Positions 1 through 7,183 of a DNA stretch of 7,751 bases are shown piece after piece. The DNA is taken from NCBI GenBank assembly GCA_002500505.1, contig DLRM01000043.1:218317-226067 (forward strand), read 5' to 3'. The DNA comes from Planctomycetes bacterium UBA7888. Lineage in GTDB: Bacteria; Planctomycetota; UBA1135. The notes beneath the pieces are model-generated. The model had not been told where the DNA came from. It saw only the letters and a list, made by a program, of their open reading frames with translations, and ran no database searches. How positions within the stretch are numbered: position 1 is the stretch's first letter; each line of letters starts with the position of its first letter. A program made the translations under genes and the position numbers.

Positions 1-431
1 GGCATTTCAAGAACGCCTCCCTGGTTTTCCAGCAACTCCTCCAATCTTTTCCATTCTTCTCGAGGGACTGCGCGCCGGTCGAGAGGAGGAGAGGAACGCT
101 GCAAACTTTGCCGAGAACGGCGCCCAAGCAGACCGCGGAGGGTGATTTCCTCTTCGCCTCGCCGAATTCGAAGCCTCACAATTTCACCGGGCAGGCGCCT
201 TCCTACCTCCTGGGCCAAAGCTTCCATATTCAAAATACCTGTGCTGTCCACGGTCAGGATTCGGTCTCCAGGGAGCAACCCCATGATTTCTGCAGCACTG
301 GGTTCAGTCACTTCGGAAATGAGAGCTCCAGCCTGGTCGTCCGATTGCAGCTGAACTCCTAAATAACCGCCCTGGGCGCAGAGGGAGGAAGAAAGTACAA
401 GAAGGCTAAGGGTGGTGAGAACTACTTTCAT
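1..431 (-). CDS. Exported PDZ-domain protein (3' end beyond the left edge)
   Basis: The visible 143 codons are open to the window edge, so the C-terminus is missing. Residues 1-20 form a classic export signal: Met-Lys, then a Leu/Val-rich core, then Ser-Ser-Ser-Leu-Cys-Ala-Gln. Cleavage after Ala19 is likely. The Cys is preceded by Leu, which is a poor lipobox, so I do not call a lipoprotein. Residues about 22-103 read as one PDZ domain: a GYLGVQL carboxylate-binding loop, SAAEIMGLLPGDRIL (the usual 'G-L-x-x-GD-x-I' core), and PGEIVRLRIRRGEEE in the last strands. PDZ domains bind exposed C-terminal peptides. In exported proteins they commonly sit in HtrA-type proteases or envelope scaffolds, but no protease domain is visible here. 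After the PDZ comes an Arg/Glu-rich, probably helical stretch. The start at 431 was chosen because it gives the signal peptide; it has no clear SD. The frame is open further upstream to ATG codons at 530 and 527. The gene lies 112 bases after the porin stop on the same strand. Confidence 0.8.
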   Translation of the reverse strand, partial: MKVVLTTLSLLVLSSSLCAQGGYLGVQLQSDDQAGALISEVTEPSAAEIMGLLPGDRILTVDSTGILNMEALAQEVGRRLPGEIVRLRIRRGEEEITLRGLLGRRSRQSLQRSSPPLDRRAVPREEWKRLEELLENQGGVLEM

Positions 432-543
432 GGCAACTATTTTTACGAAAAAGTACAGGTTTGTGTTGGCTTTCTTCTCTCCCAGAAGGGAAATGAGGCG
501 AGAATTCCGAAGAACCCATCGTCCCATCATGAAAGCAATTTTC

Positions 544-1623
544 TTAGAAATCGAAAGCGAACCGGATAGCCATGACACCGTAATCAGCGCCAACTTCGGG
601 TTCAACTGTGGTGGAATCCACCATGACCCGAATGTTGGAGTCCACATACCAGTTCAAGGCAACTCCTTTGGCAGTGCCCGAGGTTCCGTCAACTTCACTG
701 AAGTCATAGTCACCCCAGCGGACGGCGACTTCCCAAGCACCTTCGGAAATTCCTTTAGCCCGCTCGAAAGCTGCCGAGGAAACCTTGTAACCGCGGTACT
801 GGTCACCCGTGAACCAGCTCACTTGAGCGGACTTTGAAGTCGCTTCGCCTTCGTCAGAGTCGGCATTGGCATATTCAGCCATGAGACTTAGAGAGCCATC
901 GGTGTAGGCCAATTCCAATCCGGTGGTGTCGACATTAGTTAGAGTTGTGGCCCAGGAGCCGGACTCGTGGGAACCTGGATATGCCTTGAATGACTTCGTT
1001 CCTTTTCGCTCTTGAACCGCAGCACCCATGTGCAAAAGAGTGCGACCTTTGTCCGTAATCCAAGGACGGAAAACTACACGACCACCAAAGGAAGTGTTGT
1101 TATCTGCATCTGTATCTTCGCCGTAGGAATCGGCATCCCAGAAGGTGCCTGCCTGCCAGGTCAATTGATCCGTGCTATTGGACATCATGATTCCATGGTT
1201 GCGAGCAGGGGAAAAGCCACTCACAACCGACCGCTCCAGAAAGGTAATGAAGCGGCTGGATGTCAATGCGTCCAAACCGAATGGCTCCTTAAAGTGTCCA
1301 ACCTTGATAGCGCCAGGTCCGATGTTCTTAAGTTGAAGGTATGCATCAGCGAATTTTGCCGGTTCGCTACTGCTCGCAAAATCCAACTCCACCTTGAAAG
1401 AAGCTTCGTCGGAAAGGTTGCCCTTTGCGCCGATGCGAACGCGGCGGAATTCAACAGCGGAGGCATCTTCTTCACCACCTGCGCCAGAAAGAGTGAAGTC
1501 GCTTTGAAGACGACCAAAAACGGTGACTGACTTTTCAACTTGTAGCGAGGGGGCGGTGGAGCCGCCCTTGGTCAGAGGAGCCAGTGCTTGGCTTTGAAAC
1601 AACAATACTGTGGCTAGAAGCAT
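544..1623 (-). CDS. Porin_O_P-family outer-membrane beta-barrel porin
   Basis: This 359-residue protein probably forms an outer-membrane diffusion channel of the OprO/OprP type. The family hallmark is at residues 107-131: KVGHFKEPFGLDAL, followed by TSSRFITFLERS. Around it are alternating amphipathic strands: FGRLQSDF at 36-43, RRVRIGAKG at 60-68, SFKVELDF at 75-82, and FADAYLQL at 91-98. The protein ends Arg-Phe-Ala-Phe-Asp-Phe, the C-terminal Phe signature read by the Bam machinery. The length is close to the family norm of about 350-450. Known members conduct phosphate, pyrophosphate or polyphosphate, but many homologues have unknown substrates. Acidic clusters such as the one at about 163-175 (DADSYGEDTDADN) argue against assuming anion selectivity. 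The N-terminus is odd: a hydrophobic core without a basic n-region, with likely cleavage near Ser-Gln-Ala (residue 13). An in-frame TAA at 1641-1639 prevents a longer start, and no SD is visible. The gene follows pfp by 108 bases on the same strand. Confidence 0.85.
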   Translation of the reverse strand: MLLATVLLFQSQALAPLTKGGSTAPSLQVEKSVTVFGRLQSDFTLSGAGGEEDASAVEFRRVRIGAKGNLSDEASFKVELDFASSSEPAKFADAYLQLKNIGPGAIKVGHFKEPFGLDALTSSRFITFLERSVVSGFSPARNHGIMMSNSTDQLTWQAGTFWDADSYGEDTDADNNTSFGGRVVFRPWITDKGRTLLHMGAAVQERKGTKSFKAYPGSHESGSWATTLTNVDTTGLELAYTDGSLSLMAEYANADSDEGEATSKSAQVSWFTGDQYRGYKVSSAAFERAKGISEGAWEVAVRWGDYDFSEVDGTSGTAKGVALNWYVDSNIRVMVDSTTVEPEVGADYGVMAIRFAFDF

Positions 1624-1686
1624 GTACGTATTTGGGGTTTATGAAAGGAGATCCAGGTTGTCTACCAGGGGTATTCAACCCTCGCT

Positions 1687-1716
1687 CTTATAAGAAAGGG
1701 GGAAAGAAAAATGAAA
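1687..1716 (-). promoter_or_regulatory. Weak candidate promoter upstream of the porin gene
   Basis: Read on the minus strand, TTTCAT (1716-1711) lies 18 bases before TATAAG (1692-1687), a loose sigma-70-like -35/-10 pair. It would give a leader of roughly 55-60 bases before the porin start. The intervening DNA is a pyrimidine-rich tract on this strand. The match is modest and could be chance, and the porin may instead be read from the pfp transcript. Confidence 0.2.
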
Positions 1717-1731
1717 CCTATGAAAAGACGG

Positions 1732-2967
1732 TTATTCCGAATTGACAGGATTCCCTTCAAGGTCTGCCATGGGCTGAATGCCGCTCGTCAAAGGAAGGGC
1801 ATAATTCCGAAAAGCAGGAGAAACACCATTCTGCCCTAGAAGGAATTCCTCCGGCATGTCTTTGGTGTGTTTGGCAACGGTATGGAGAGGAGTCACGAAA
1901 GGCTCGCAACGGTATTCCCCCCCTTCCACACGGCGCAAGGCAATCGAACCGCTGGCGTGGTCTCCAGATACGGCTGCCCGAACCGCAGCCCTGCCACATT
2001 CGCGAGCTTCACTGGCGTCAATGGGAGAAACGTCGGCTGGAAAAGAACGTTGCAAGTATCCAAAGGTGTCCGCCCGCACCCGAATATTCCCAAGGTGCTC
2101 TCTCACAAGATTTGCAAGGGCATCACCCAAGGCGCCGGTTCCTGAAAGTTGAACGTTGCCATGGCTGTCCGCTTGACCCGCAAGAGCAGAGCCTGCTTGT
2201 TCAGCATAAACCTGCAAAAACGGTTTGCCATCAGCGTCATGAATTCCTTCAGAAACGGCAACGACGCACCTGCCCAAACGACTATGAACCTCGGCAACAT
2301 CAGCTAAAAATTGTTCAGGGTCAAAAACCCGCTCGGGCAGGTAAACCAAATGAGGACCATCTTCTTCATTACGACGGCCCAAAGTCGAAGCAGCGGTCAG
2401 CCAACCGGCGTGCCGACCCATGACCACATTGATTTTGACTCCCATGAGGGAACGGTTGTCTCGGTCGTCGCCCTGAAAAGCATGAGCGACAAAGCGAGCA
2501 GCGGAGCCATACCCAGGGCAGTGGTCAGTGACGCGAAGATCGTTATCAATGGTTTTTGGAATATGAAAACAACGCATTTTGTAGCCTTGTTCTACAGAAA
2601 GCTGCTCCACAATATGAGCAGTTTCAGCGGTGTCATTTCCTCCGATGTAGAAAAAGTATCGAACATCGAAACGGCGAAGGCCTTCCACAATCTTGGCGAC
2701 ATCCTCAGCAGTAGGTTTCATGCGAACTGACCCTAATGAAGCAGCTGGAGTTTTGGCAATCGCTTCAAGAGTGTCAGCGGTCTCTAAACTCAAATCAATG
2801 AGGTCACCGTCCATCATGCCTTTCACGCCATGCCTTGCACCCAACATTTTTGTGATGCAATCATGTTGGGCAGCCTCCTGAATGGCGCCAACGAGGGATT
2901 GGTTGATGACGACCGTGGGGCCGCCAGACTGGCCAATTACAGCCGCTCCTTGAAGAATCGTAGTCAT
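1732..2967 (-). CDS. pfp: Pyrophosphate-dependent 6-phosphofructokinase (diphosphate--fructose-6-phosphate 1-phosphotransferase)
   Basis: This cytoplasmic glycolytic enzyme of 411 residues reversibly interconverts fructose 6-phosphate plus PPi with fructose 1,6-bisphosphate plus Pi. The phosphofructokinase fold is clear. GQSGGPTVVINQS at 12-24 is the N-terminal phosphate-binding loop. GGNDT is at 109-113. PKTIDND at 137-143 carries the catalytic Asp141. MGRHAGWL is at 183-190, SEG at 239-241 and GYLQRS at 303-308 in the sugar-phosphate site. The PPi type is indicated by Asp112 (Gly in ATP enzymes, GGDG) and by Lys138 (Gly in ATP enzymes, PGTIDND). These two substitutions are the established discriminator. 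The start at 2967 places the loop close to the N-terminus, as in the family, and no SD precedes it. Only 38 bases separate it from the divergent AIM24 gene, so their promoters must be close or overlapping. The porin follows on the same strand. Confidence 0.93.
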   Translation of the reverse strand: MTTILQGAAVIGQSGGPTVVINQSLVGAIQEAAQHDCITKMLGARHGVKGMMDGDLIDLSLETADTLEAIAKTPAASLGSVRMKPTAEDVAKIVEGLRRFDVRYFFYIGGNDTAETAHIVEQLSVEQGYKMRCFHIPKTIDNDLRVTDHCPGYGSAARFVAHAFQGDDRDNRSLMGVKINVVMGRHAGWLTAASTLGRRNEEDGPHLVYLPERVFDPEQFLADVAEVHSRLGRCVVAVSEGIHDADGKPFLQVYAEQAGSALAGQADSHGNVQLSGTGALGDALANLVREHLGNIRVRADTFGYLQRSFPADVSPIDASEARECGRAAVRAAVSGDHASGSIALRRVEGGEYRCEPFVTPLHTVAKHTKDMPEEFLLGQNGVSPAFRNYALPLTSGIQPMADLEGNPVNSE

Positions 2968-2977
2968 AGTTTCGTAT

Positions 2978-3006
2978 TAGGGGCCAACATGTTAGAACAT
3001 CCCCTA
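2978..3006. promoter_or_regulatory. Interrupted inverted repeat in the divergent pfp/AIM24 intergenic region
   Basis: TAGGGG (2978-2983) is matched by CCCCTA (3001-3006). Inside it, ATGTT (2989-2993) pairs with AACAT (2996-3000) across a 2-base spacer, and the two stems are separated by a 5-base bulge on one side. An overlapping 8-base palindrome, AACATGTT, lies at 2986-2993. The structure fills most of the 38 bases between the two divergent start codons and touches the AIM24 ATG. It could be an operator shared by both genes or a translation-controlling hairpin. The symmetry is seen directly; the function is inferred. Confidence 0.35.
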
Positions 3007-3791
3007 TGAAGTGCCATGAACTAGACTATTTCATTCACGGAGATGACCTTCAAGTTGTAGAGGTTGAGCTGGATCCAGGCGAAACCGTTGTCGCCGAGGC
3101 GGGCGCCATGAACTACATGGAAGAAGGTGTGGAATTTGAAGCCCGCATGGGTGATGGCTCCAGCGCAGACAACAGCTTGATGGGCAAACTCTTTGATGCT
3201 GGGAAAAGAGTCCTCACAGGGGAATCCATCTTCTTGACCCATTTCAGCAACCACGCTGCTGGAAAGGCGCGCGTTGCCTTTGCTGCGCCCTATCCAGGCA
3301 AAATTATAGCGATGGATCTTGGGGCCATGGGAGGCGACTTACTTTGCCAAAAGGATGCCTTCCTTTGTGCCGCCTACGGAACAAAGGTTGGTATTGCTCT
3401 TCACAAGCGCTTCGGTGCAGGTCTTTTTGGTGGCGAAGGTTTCATCCTTCAGCGATTGGAGGGTGATGGGCTTGCCTTCCTTCATGCCGGCGGAACCATC
3501 GTGGAACGCGAGCTCAATGGAGAGACTCTTCGCCTGGACACGGGTTGCCTTGTCGCGTTCACGCCCGGTATTGATTACGACATTGAACGTGCCGGCAATC
3601 TGAAGTCCATGATTTTTGGTGGCGAGGGTCTGTTCCTGGCTACCCTTCGCGGACATGGAAAAGTTTGGATACAAAGCCTCCCCTTCTCTCGCTTGGCCAA
3701 CCGAATTCTTGCCAATGCCCCTAAGAATCTTGGGAAGCAAACAGGAGAGGGCTCCGTGTTGGGCGGTATTTCTCGTTTATTTAAGTCCTAA
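3006..3791 (+). CDS. AIM24 family protein (TIGR00266 type)
   Basis: This 261-residue protein is of the AIM24 / TIGR00266 family, a double-stranded beta-helix-like fold found in many bacteria and related to a yeast mitochondrial inner-membrane protein. The biochemical role in bacteria is unknown. Recognisable features in order are LQVVEVELDPGETVVAEAGAM at 15-35, with the family's 'E-x-G-A-M' turn; a Gly-rich stretch at 60-73 ending LTGES, followed by FLTHF; and VAFAAPYPGKIIAMDL at 90-105. Next come FILQRLEGDGLAFLHAGGT at 146-164, LRLDTGCLVAFTPGIDYDI at 175-193, and GGEGLFLATLRGHGKVWIQSLPFSRLA at 205-231, the strongly conserved end region. No signal peptide or membrane segment is seen, so it is probably cytoplasmic or peripheral. 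It is the only plus-strand gene here, divergent from pfp and convergent with the membrane-protein gene. No SD precedes the ATG. The start agrees with the usual family N-terminus. Confidence 0.88.
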   Translation: MKCHELDYFIHGDDLQVVEVELDPGETVVAEAGAMNYMEEGVEFEARMGDGSSADNSLMGKLFDAGKRVLTGESIFLTHFSNHAAGKARVAFAAPYPGKIIAMDLGAMGGDLLCQKDAFLCAAYGTKVGIALHKRFGAGLFGGEGFILQRLEGDGLAFLHAGGTIVERELNGETLRLDTGCLVAFTPGIDYDIERAGNLKSMIFGGEGLFLATLRGHGKVWIQSLPFSRLANRILANAPKNLGKQTGEGSVLGGISRLFKS

Positions 3792-3817
3792 TAATTGTTG
3801 CGTGGCGGCTAATGGCT

Positions 3818-3834
3818 GCGAGAAGAATTCTCGC
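3818..3834. terminator. Small hairpin between convergent genes, possible terminator
   Basis: GCGAGAA and TTCTCGC form a perfect 7-base stem around a GAA loop, 27 bases after the AIM24 stop and 48 bases past the stop of the opposing membrane-protein gene. There is no proper T-run on either side, only a pyrimidine-rich stretch on the plus strand. An alternative longer pairing (TGGCGGC at 3803-3809 with GCCGACCA at 3833-3840, one bulged A) competes with it. Position favours a bidirectional terminator; base content does not fully support one. Confidence 0.3.
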
Positions 3835-3881
3835 CGACCATCTCTTCTCTAATCCCACTTAGAGTTGCGAAAAGTCTAGAC

Positions 3882-4922
3882 TCAGGCTTTTTCCGGGAGA
3901 GGACGATCTTCTGCTACCAACATGACCAATCCAGCTTGGCGACCGGCACGACACAAGATTCTTCCGAAGGGAAGCAAGAAGACTAGGCTCCACAGCGGTA
4001 TTAACCCGCGGGCAGACAAGACAGAGAGGGCGACAACCCAACCCAACTCAAAAACAAAACCAAGGCCCGTAAAACCGAGAACTCGAATGGGCTCGTAAGC
4101 AAACCTGCCCAATCCCCTAAAGAGTGCAAGTAGGGCGGAGCGCCCTCGATTCGCCACCATGGAAGCCCGGCTGAGGTCAAGAACCAACTCCAGGACGAGG
4201 AGCCCCAACACATAAAGAGTTTCGCGTCCATGCTCCACCCAACGAGCCAGCGATTCAGAGGGAGCAAGGTCAAGTTTGCCTTCCGGAACCACTTGCTCAA
4301 GAACCCATTCAAAGGGACTACTCCAAAAAATCCAAGTCAATCCGTAGAAAAGAGGTAAGCCCAATAGCCATGTCCTAAAAAAGGGAAAGAACCACTCTCC
4401 TCCAAACCGAAGGAAGGCCAAAAGCCCGTTGCGGCGGCGAGGGCTGAGGGCAATCCCCATCCAACCGCCGGCGAGAAGGAGCCCAACAAGAGAAGAAAGC
4501 AAAATGCTCGGGGTGAGGGCCGCCTGGGCAGCTGAAGAAAAGTTAGGAGTTTCTCTTTTCCATTCCGCAAGCAACCACCCCGGCGTGGACCAAGCTACAT
4601 TGAAGGGAATTTCAGAAGCGGGCACGGCCACGTTCGTTAAGCCAGAGCGAGCAGATTGATAAACAGTTGTTGCCGTGGGTAAGGCAAGAAGAATGGAAAA
4701 GGCAACTAGGCACACCAACACCCGGGGGCGCGCTAGGGCCAATCCGAGGCCGGCCAAGAAGTGACCCAAAATTCCTCGCCTTGGATGAGTGGGCAACATG
4801 GACGGCGTTGGTTGACTCGAAGTTTGGCTGTCGAGGGCATTCGGCGGCTGCGAATTGTGCTCCACAGCGTCAACGACAAAAGGAGTGGGATTCAAACCGG
4901 AGTCGTGTTCTTCCTGGCTCAT
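3882..4922 (-). CDS. Polytopic inner-membrane protein of unknown function
   Basis: This protein has 346 residues when started at ATG 4922. That start is preferred over ATG 4961 because AGGAGG sits 6 bases upstream and the ATG overlaps the peptidase stop as ATGA. Residues 1-48 are polar, rich in Ser, Pro, Gln and Asn, and probably disordered and cytoplasmic. Then come about six hydrophobic segments at roughly 67-88, 136-158, 178-200, 236-253, 281-302 and 306-324. Basic loops (RPR, SPRRRNG, CRAGRQ) fit the positive-inside rule. A larger polar segment at about 89-133 and a charged one at about 203-235 may face the periplasm. From memory, the arrangement ('ARPRVLV...ALP', then 'LTPSILL...LLAGG', then a Phe/Arg-rich segment) resembles uncharacterised membrane proteins encoded beside M1 peptidases in other phyla. 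I cannot verify this without a search. I assign no function. Its coupling to the peptidase suggests joint action at the envelope. The stop lies 90 bases from the convergent AIM24 stop. Confidence 0.8.
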   Translation of the reverse strand: MSQEEHDSGLNPTPFVVDAVEHNSQPPNALDSQTSSQPTPSMLPTHPRRGILGHFLAGLGLALARPRVLVCLVAFSILLALPTATTVYQSARSGLTNVAVPASEIPFNVAWSTPGWLLAEWKRETPNFSSAAQAALTPSILLSSLVGLLLAGGWMGIALSPRRRNGLLAFLRFGGEWFFPFFRTWLLGLPLFYGLTWIFWSSPFEWVLEQVVPEGKLDLAPSESLARWVEHGRETLYVLGLLVLELVLDLSRASMVANRGRSALLALFRGLGRFAYEPIRVLGFTGLGFVFELGWVVALSVLSARGLIPLWSLVFLLPFGRILCRAGRQAGLVMLVAEDRPLPEKA

Positions 4923-7174
4923 CCCATGCCTCCTGAGTAATGAAGAACCTGTTGAGCCCAAATCATGGCCCGTAATCCATATTGGAGAGCTCGTTTGTCG
5001 TCCGGTTTGTCCAAGCGAGAATTATTCATCCAGTTGCGGTCCAAAAGCAGTCTCTGGTTGGGATCCACCTCAACTTTCGTGGCACGCAAAGAGTGGACGG
5101 GCCATTCAAAGCGCTTCCATGAGTCTCGGCCATCCCAAACAAAATTCTCTTCGCTTTGATCTTCCCAAGTCACTCGGACCTCAACCGGTACTTGAAAGGT
5201 TCCCAAGCGGCGCAGTTCGATGACAACATCCCAAGGCCCCTCGTGATCTTCTTCGGTGTCCTCTTGTTCGAGCTGCTTCGAGTTCAAAATAGAAACTTGG
5301 TTTTGCAAGCGATGAACTCCATAGTCCAGGGTGTCATTCGATTGGTAAGCCTGCTTCCACAACTCCCCCCAATTGAGTTCTTGGTCACCTATCGTGACTC
5401 CCGCTGCAAACTCTTGTACTGTTTTGAAAAAATCTTTGGGTCGAGGGTGCTGATAACGGTATCGCTCGTGGTAGGCACGAATAGCTCGCGTCCAGGTTTC
5501 CTCGCCCATGAGGCGAGAGAAAGTTTCCAGCATCATTGCAGGGCGGTTGTAAGCATTTGTTCGCCGCATGGTGCTGTTTTGAAGAGTGTAGGTTGGTTTT
5601 GCCAATGGGTCCGACCAGTCGTAAGCATGGCTGCCGCGTAACCGGAGGACCGGGTCATCCCAGACTTCAGGCAAATAGCTCGCCAAGGGAAGTTCACGCG
5701 CCCATCTCTCAATCGATGTGTTCCGACGAAGCTCATAGGACAATTCGCCTACAAATCCAAGGTCAGGCGTTTCCCATCGTTGTAAAGCAAAAAGAGAAAG
5801 CCAACTTCCTTTGCCGTAAGAAGGGTAGGCCACAGGGGCTTGCCCGTAGTACTGGTTTCCTAGAACCGACCAAGTTGCCAAAGAAGGAGCCCAGCCTTTG
5901 GCTTTAACTCTCTGGGTGCTAAAGGTGTTAAAACCTTCATCCATCCACGCATGACGAAACTCGTCATTACCTACGAGCCCGTACCAAAACTGGTGCCCGA
6001 ATTCATGGACTGTCACACCCTCTGGAGACAGGGTTCTCTGGGCATTGCCCTTGCGGACACCACCAGTAAAAAGTCGAGGATATTCCATGCCACCTGTTCG
6101 ACGTGCATTATGGGCTGGGTCAATGACGGAAATCGTTTCATAGGGGTACTCGCCGTACCAAAGGCCAAACCAATAAAGAGACTTGGCCGTGGCGTCCAGA
6201 TAGCGATCCGAATATTCGGCGTGTTCGGGTTGAAGCATTAAGCGGATTAACGTGTCGCGAGGAAGGAGAGTCTCGACAGATTGGATGTGAGCAAATCTGT
6301 TGTCCCCCGAAAGAGCGTTAAAGATGCGCTCCTCCTCTTCATGATCTCGCCACCCACCTTCATTCATGAGGGTATGAAAACTAATCTCAATTACTTCAAA
6401 GTCAGGGTCTGCCGTCCAAGCAAAATCATGCACATTGTCAGATTGAAAAACATATTGGACTGTCGTCTCTGAAGAAACCTCACTCGTCAAAGATCCTGTT
6501 GCAGCGACCTTGCCTGCGTAACGAATCGGAAGAGTTAAGTCTAAAGTGTAAGAACCATAGTCGGCGTAGAACTCGGTGAGGTAGTGATAAGGTTCACAAT
6601 TCCATTGAATCATCCCTTCAAGTTCTTCAAAAACACCCACCTTTGGGTACCACTGAACGGCGTGGATATACCCACCATCGCCATCCACGCCAGATCGCAC
6701 AAAAGCGGGAGGCAGGACTGCATTAAAAGAAAGTTCGACAGAAACAGTTTCGCCAGGTTGAACTTCCTTAGGAAGTTTCGTGATTAATACGGTTTCGTCT
6801 TTCGGAGCACCGGACTGAGGCTGATAGGAAAATTCCAACGGGGTCCCATCTTTCAAAGTTACTTCTTTGATTTGCGTGCCGCCCCACTCTCGAGGAGACC
6901 GATTAACACCAAAACGATGGGCCTCTTGCATAAACAAGGAATCTCGACTCTTCCAAGCGTTGTTATAAACATGCCAATGAAGTTCTTGAGTGGGTTGAGT
7001 TGTCGTGTTTTTCCAATCCAAGCTCAACTCGCCTTTGATGGTTCGCCCATCTGCTTGCAGGTGGGCTGCAATGGTGTAGTCCACAACCTTGGGACTCTGC
7101 TCAGGTAATTGAGCAAAGGCGGGCAGTGCACTCAGTACATAAAAACATGCTAGGACGATTCGCCGAGGGACCAT
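4919..7174 (-). CDS. Secreted M1-family zinc metallopeptidase (aminopeptidase N-like)
   Basis: This 751-residue gluzincin peptidase of the M1 family would remove N-terminal residues from peptides, probably in the periplasm or at the envelope. Residues 1-21 are a signal peptide (Arg-Arg, a hydrophobic core, then ALPAFA, with cleavage before Gln22). Residues about 28-250 form the beta-rich N-terminal domain. GGMEY at 361-365 is the substrate-binding counterpart of GAMEN. HEFGH at 390-394, followed by exactly 18 residues and Glu413 in WMDEGF, is the zinc site. The proton-donor Tyr is probably Tyr542 in YNRPAMMLETF, before MGEETWTRAIRAYHERYRYQHPRPKDFF. Tyr453 in YGKGS is an alternative. A beta-sandwich-like C-terminal part ends LLLDRNWMNNS at 709-719, plus a short amphipathic tail. 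The start lies 9 bases after the sigma-factor stop. Both genes are in the same frame, separated by one TAA, so reinitiation is likely. The ATGA overlap with the next gene indicates coupling. Confidence 0.93.
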   Translation of the reverse strand: MVPRRIVLACFYVLSALPAFAQLPEQSPKVVDYTIAAHLQADGRTIKGELSLDWKNTTTQPTQELHWHVYNNAWKSRDSLFMQEAHRFGVNRSPREWGGTQIKEVTLKDGTPLEFSYQPQSGAPKDETVLITKLPKEVQPGETVSVELSFNAVLPPAFVRSGVDGDGGYIHAVQWYPKVGVFEELEGMIQWNCEPYHYLTEFYADYGSYTLDLTLPIRYAGKVAATGSLTSEVSSETTVQYVFQSDNVHDFAWTADPDFEVIEISFHTLMNEGGWRDHEEEERIFNALSGDNRFAHIQSVETLLPRDTLIRLMLQPEHAEYSDRYLDATAKSLYWFGLWYGEYPYETISVIDPAHNARRTGGMEYPRLFTGGVRKGNAQRTLSPEGVTVHEFGHQFWYGLVGNDEFRHAWMDEGFNTFSTQRVKAKGWAPSLATWSVLGNQYYGQAPVAYPSYGKGSWLSLFALQRWETPDLGFVGELSYELRRNTSIERWARELPLASYLPEVWDDPVLRLRGSHAYDWSDPLAKPTYTLQNSTMRRTNAYNRPAMMLETFSRLMGEETWTRAIRAYHERYRYQHPRPKDFFKTVQEFAAGVTIGDQELNWGELWKQAYQSNDTLDYGVHRLQNQVSILNSKQLEQEDTEEDHEGPWDVVIELRRLGTFQVPVEVRVTWEDQSEENFVWDGRDSWKRFEWPVHSLRATKVEVDPNQRLLLDRNWMNNSRLDKPDDKRALQYGLRAMIWAQQVLHYSGGMG
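4929..4934 (-). promoter_or_regulatory. Shine-Dalgarno site fixing the membrane-protein start
   Basis: AGGAGG on the minus strand, inside the last codons of the peptidase gene, is 6 bases before ATG 4922. It is the only textbook SD I see before a gene start in this window. It decides the start against the upstream in-frame ATG at 4961. Confidence 0.75.
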
Positions 7175-7183
7175 GCCCTCATG

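Noticed and set aside
440..452. A/T hairpin (TTTTT-ACG-AAAAA) upstream of the PDZ start
   Set aside because: The stem is only five A-T pairs, with no G-C pairs and no adjoining T-run beyond the stem, so it is too weak to be a terminator.
432..530. Longer N-terminus for the PDZ protein from ATG 530 or 527
   Set aside because: The frame is open, but starting there buries the clear signal peptide about 33 residues in, and neither ATG has an SD.
412..837. Plus-strand open frame of 141 codons opposite the porin and PDZ genes
   Set aside because: It is antisense to well-supported genes, has no recognisable domain, and its composition reads like reversed coding sequence.
1012..1530. Plus-strand open frame of 172 codons inside the porin gene
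   Set aside because: It is a shadow of the porin, whose beta-strand pattern, family motif and C-terminal Phe are convincing in the other frame.
1642..1650. AAAGGAGAT, an SD-like string on the plus strand
   Set aside because: No plus-strand start codon with a credible gene follows; on the coding strand it reads as its complement and cannot serve the porin.
3873..3890. AGTCTAGACT palindrome followed by T residues just after the membrane-protein stop (minus strand)
   Set aside because: A loop-less 10-base palindrome can form only about a 3-base stem as RNA, so it is not a convincing terminator.
4923..4961. Longer form of the membrane protein from ATG 4961
   Set aside because: ATG 4922 has AGGAGG at ideal spacing and an ATGA overlap; the upstream ATG has neither.
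5156..5641. Plus-strand open frame of 161 codons opposite the M1 peptidase
   Set aside because: It is fully antisense to a conserved part of the peptidase, and no domain or start signal is evident.
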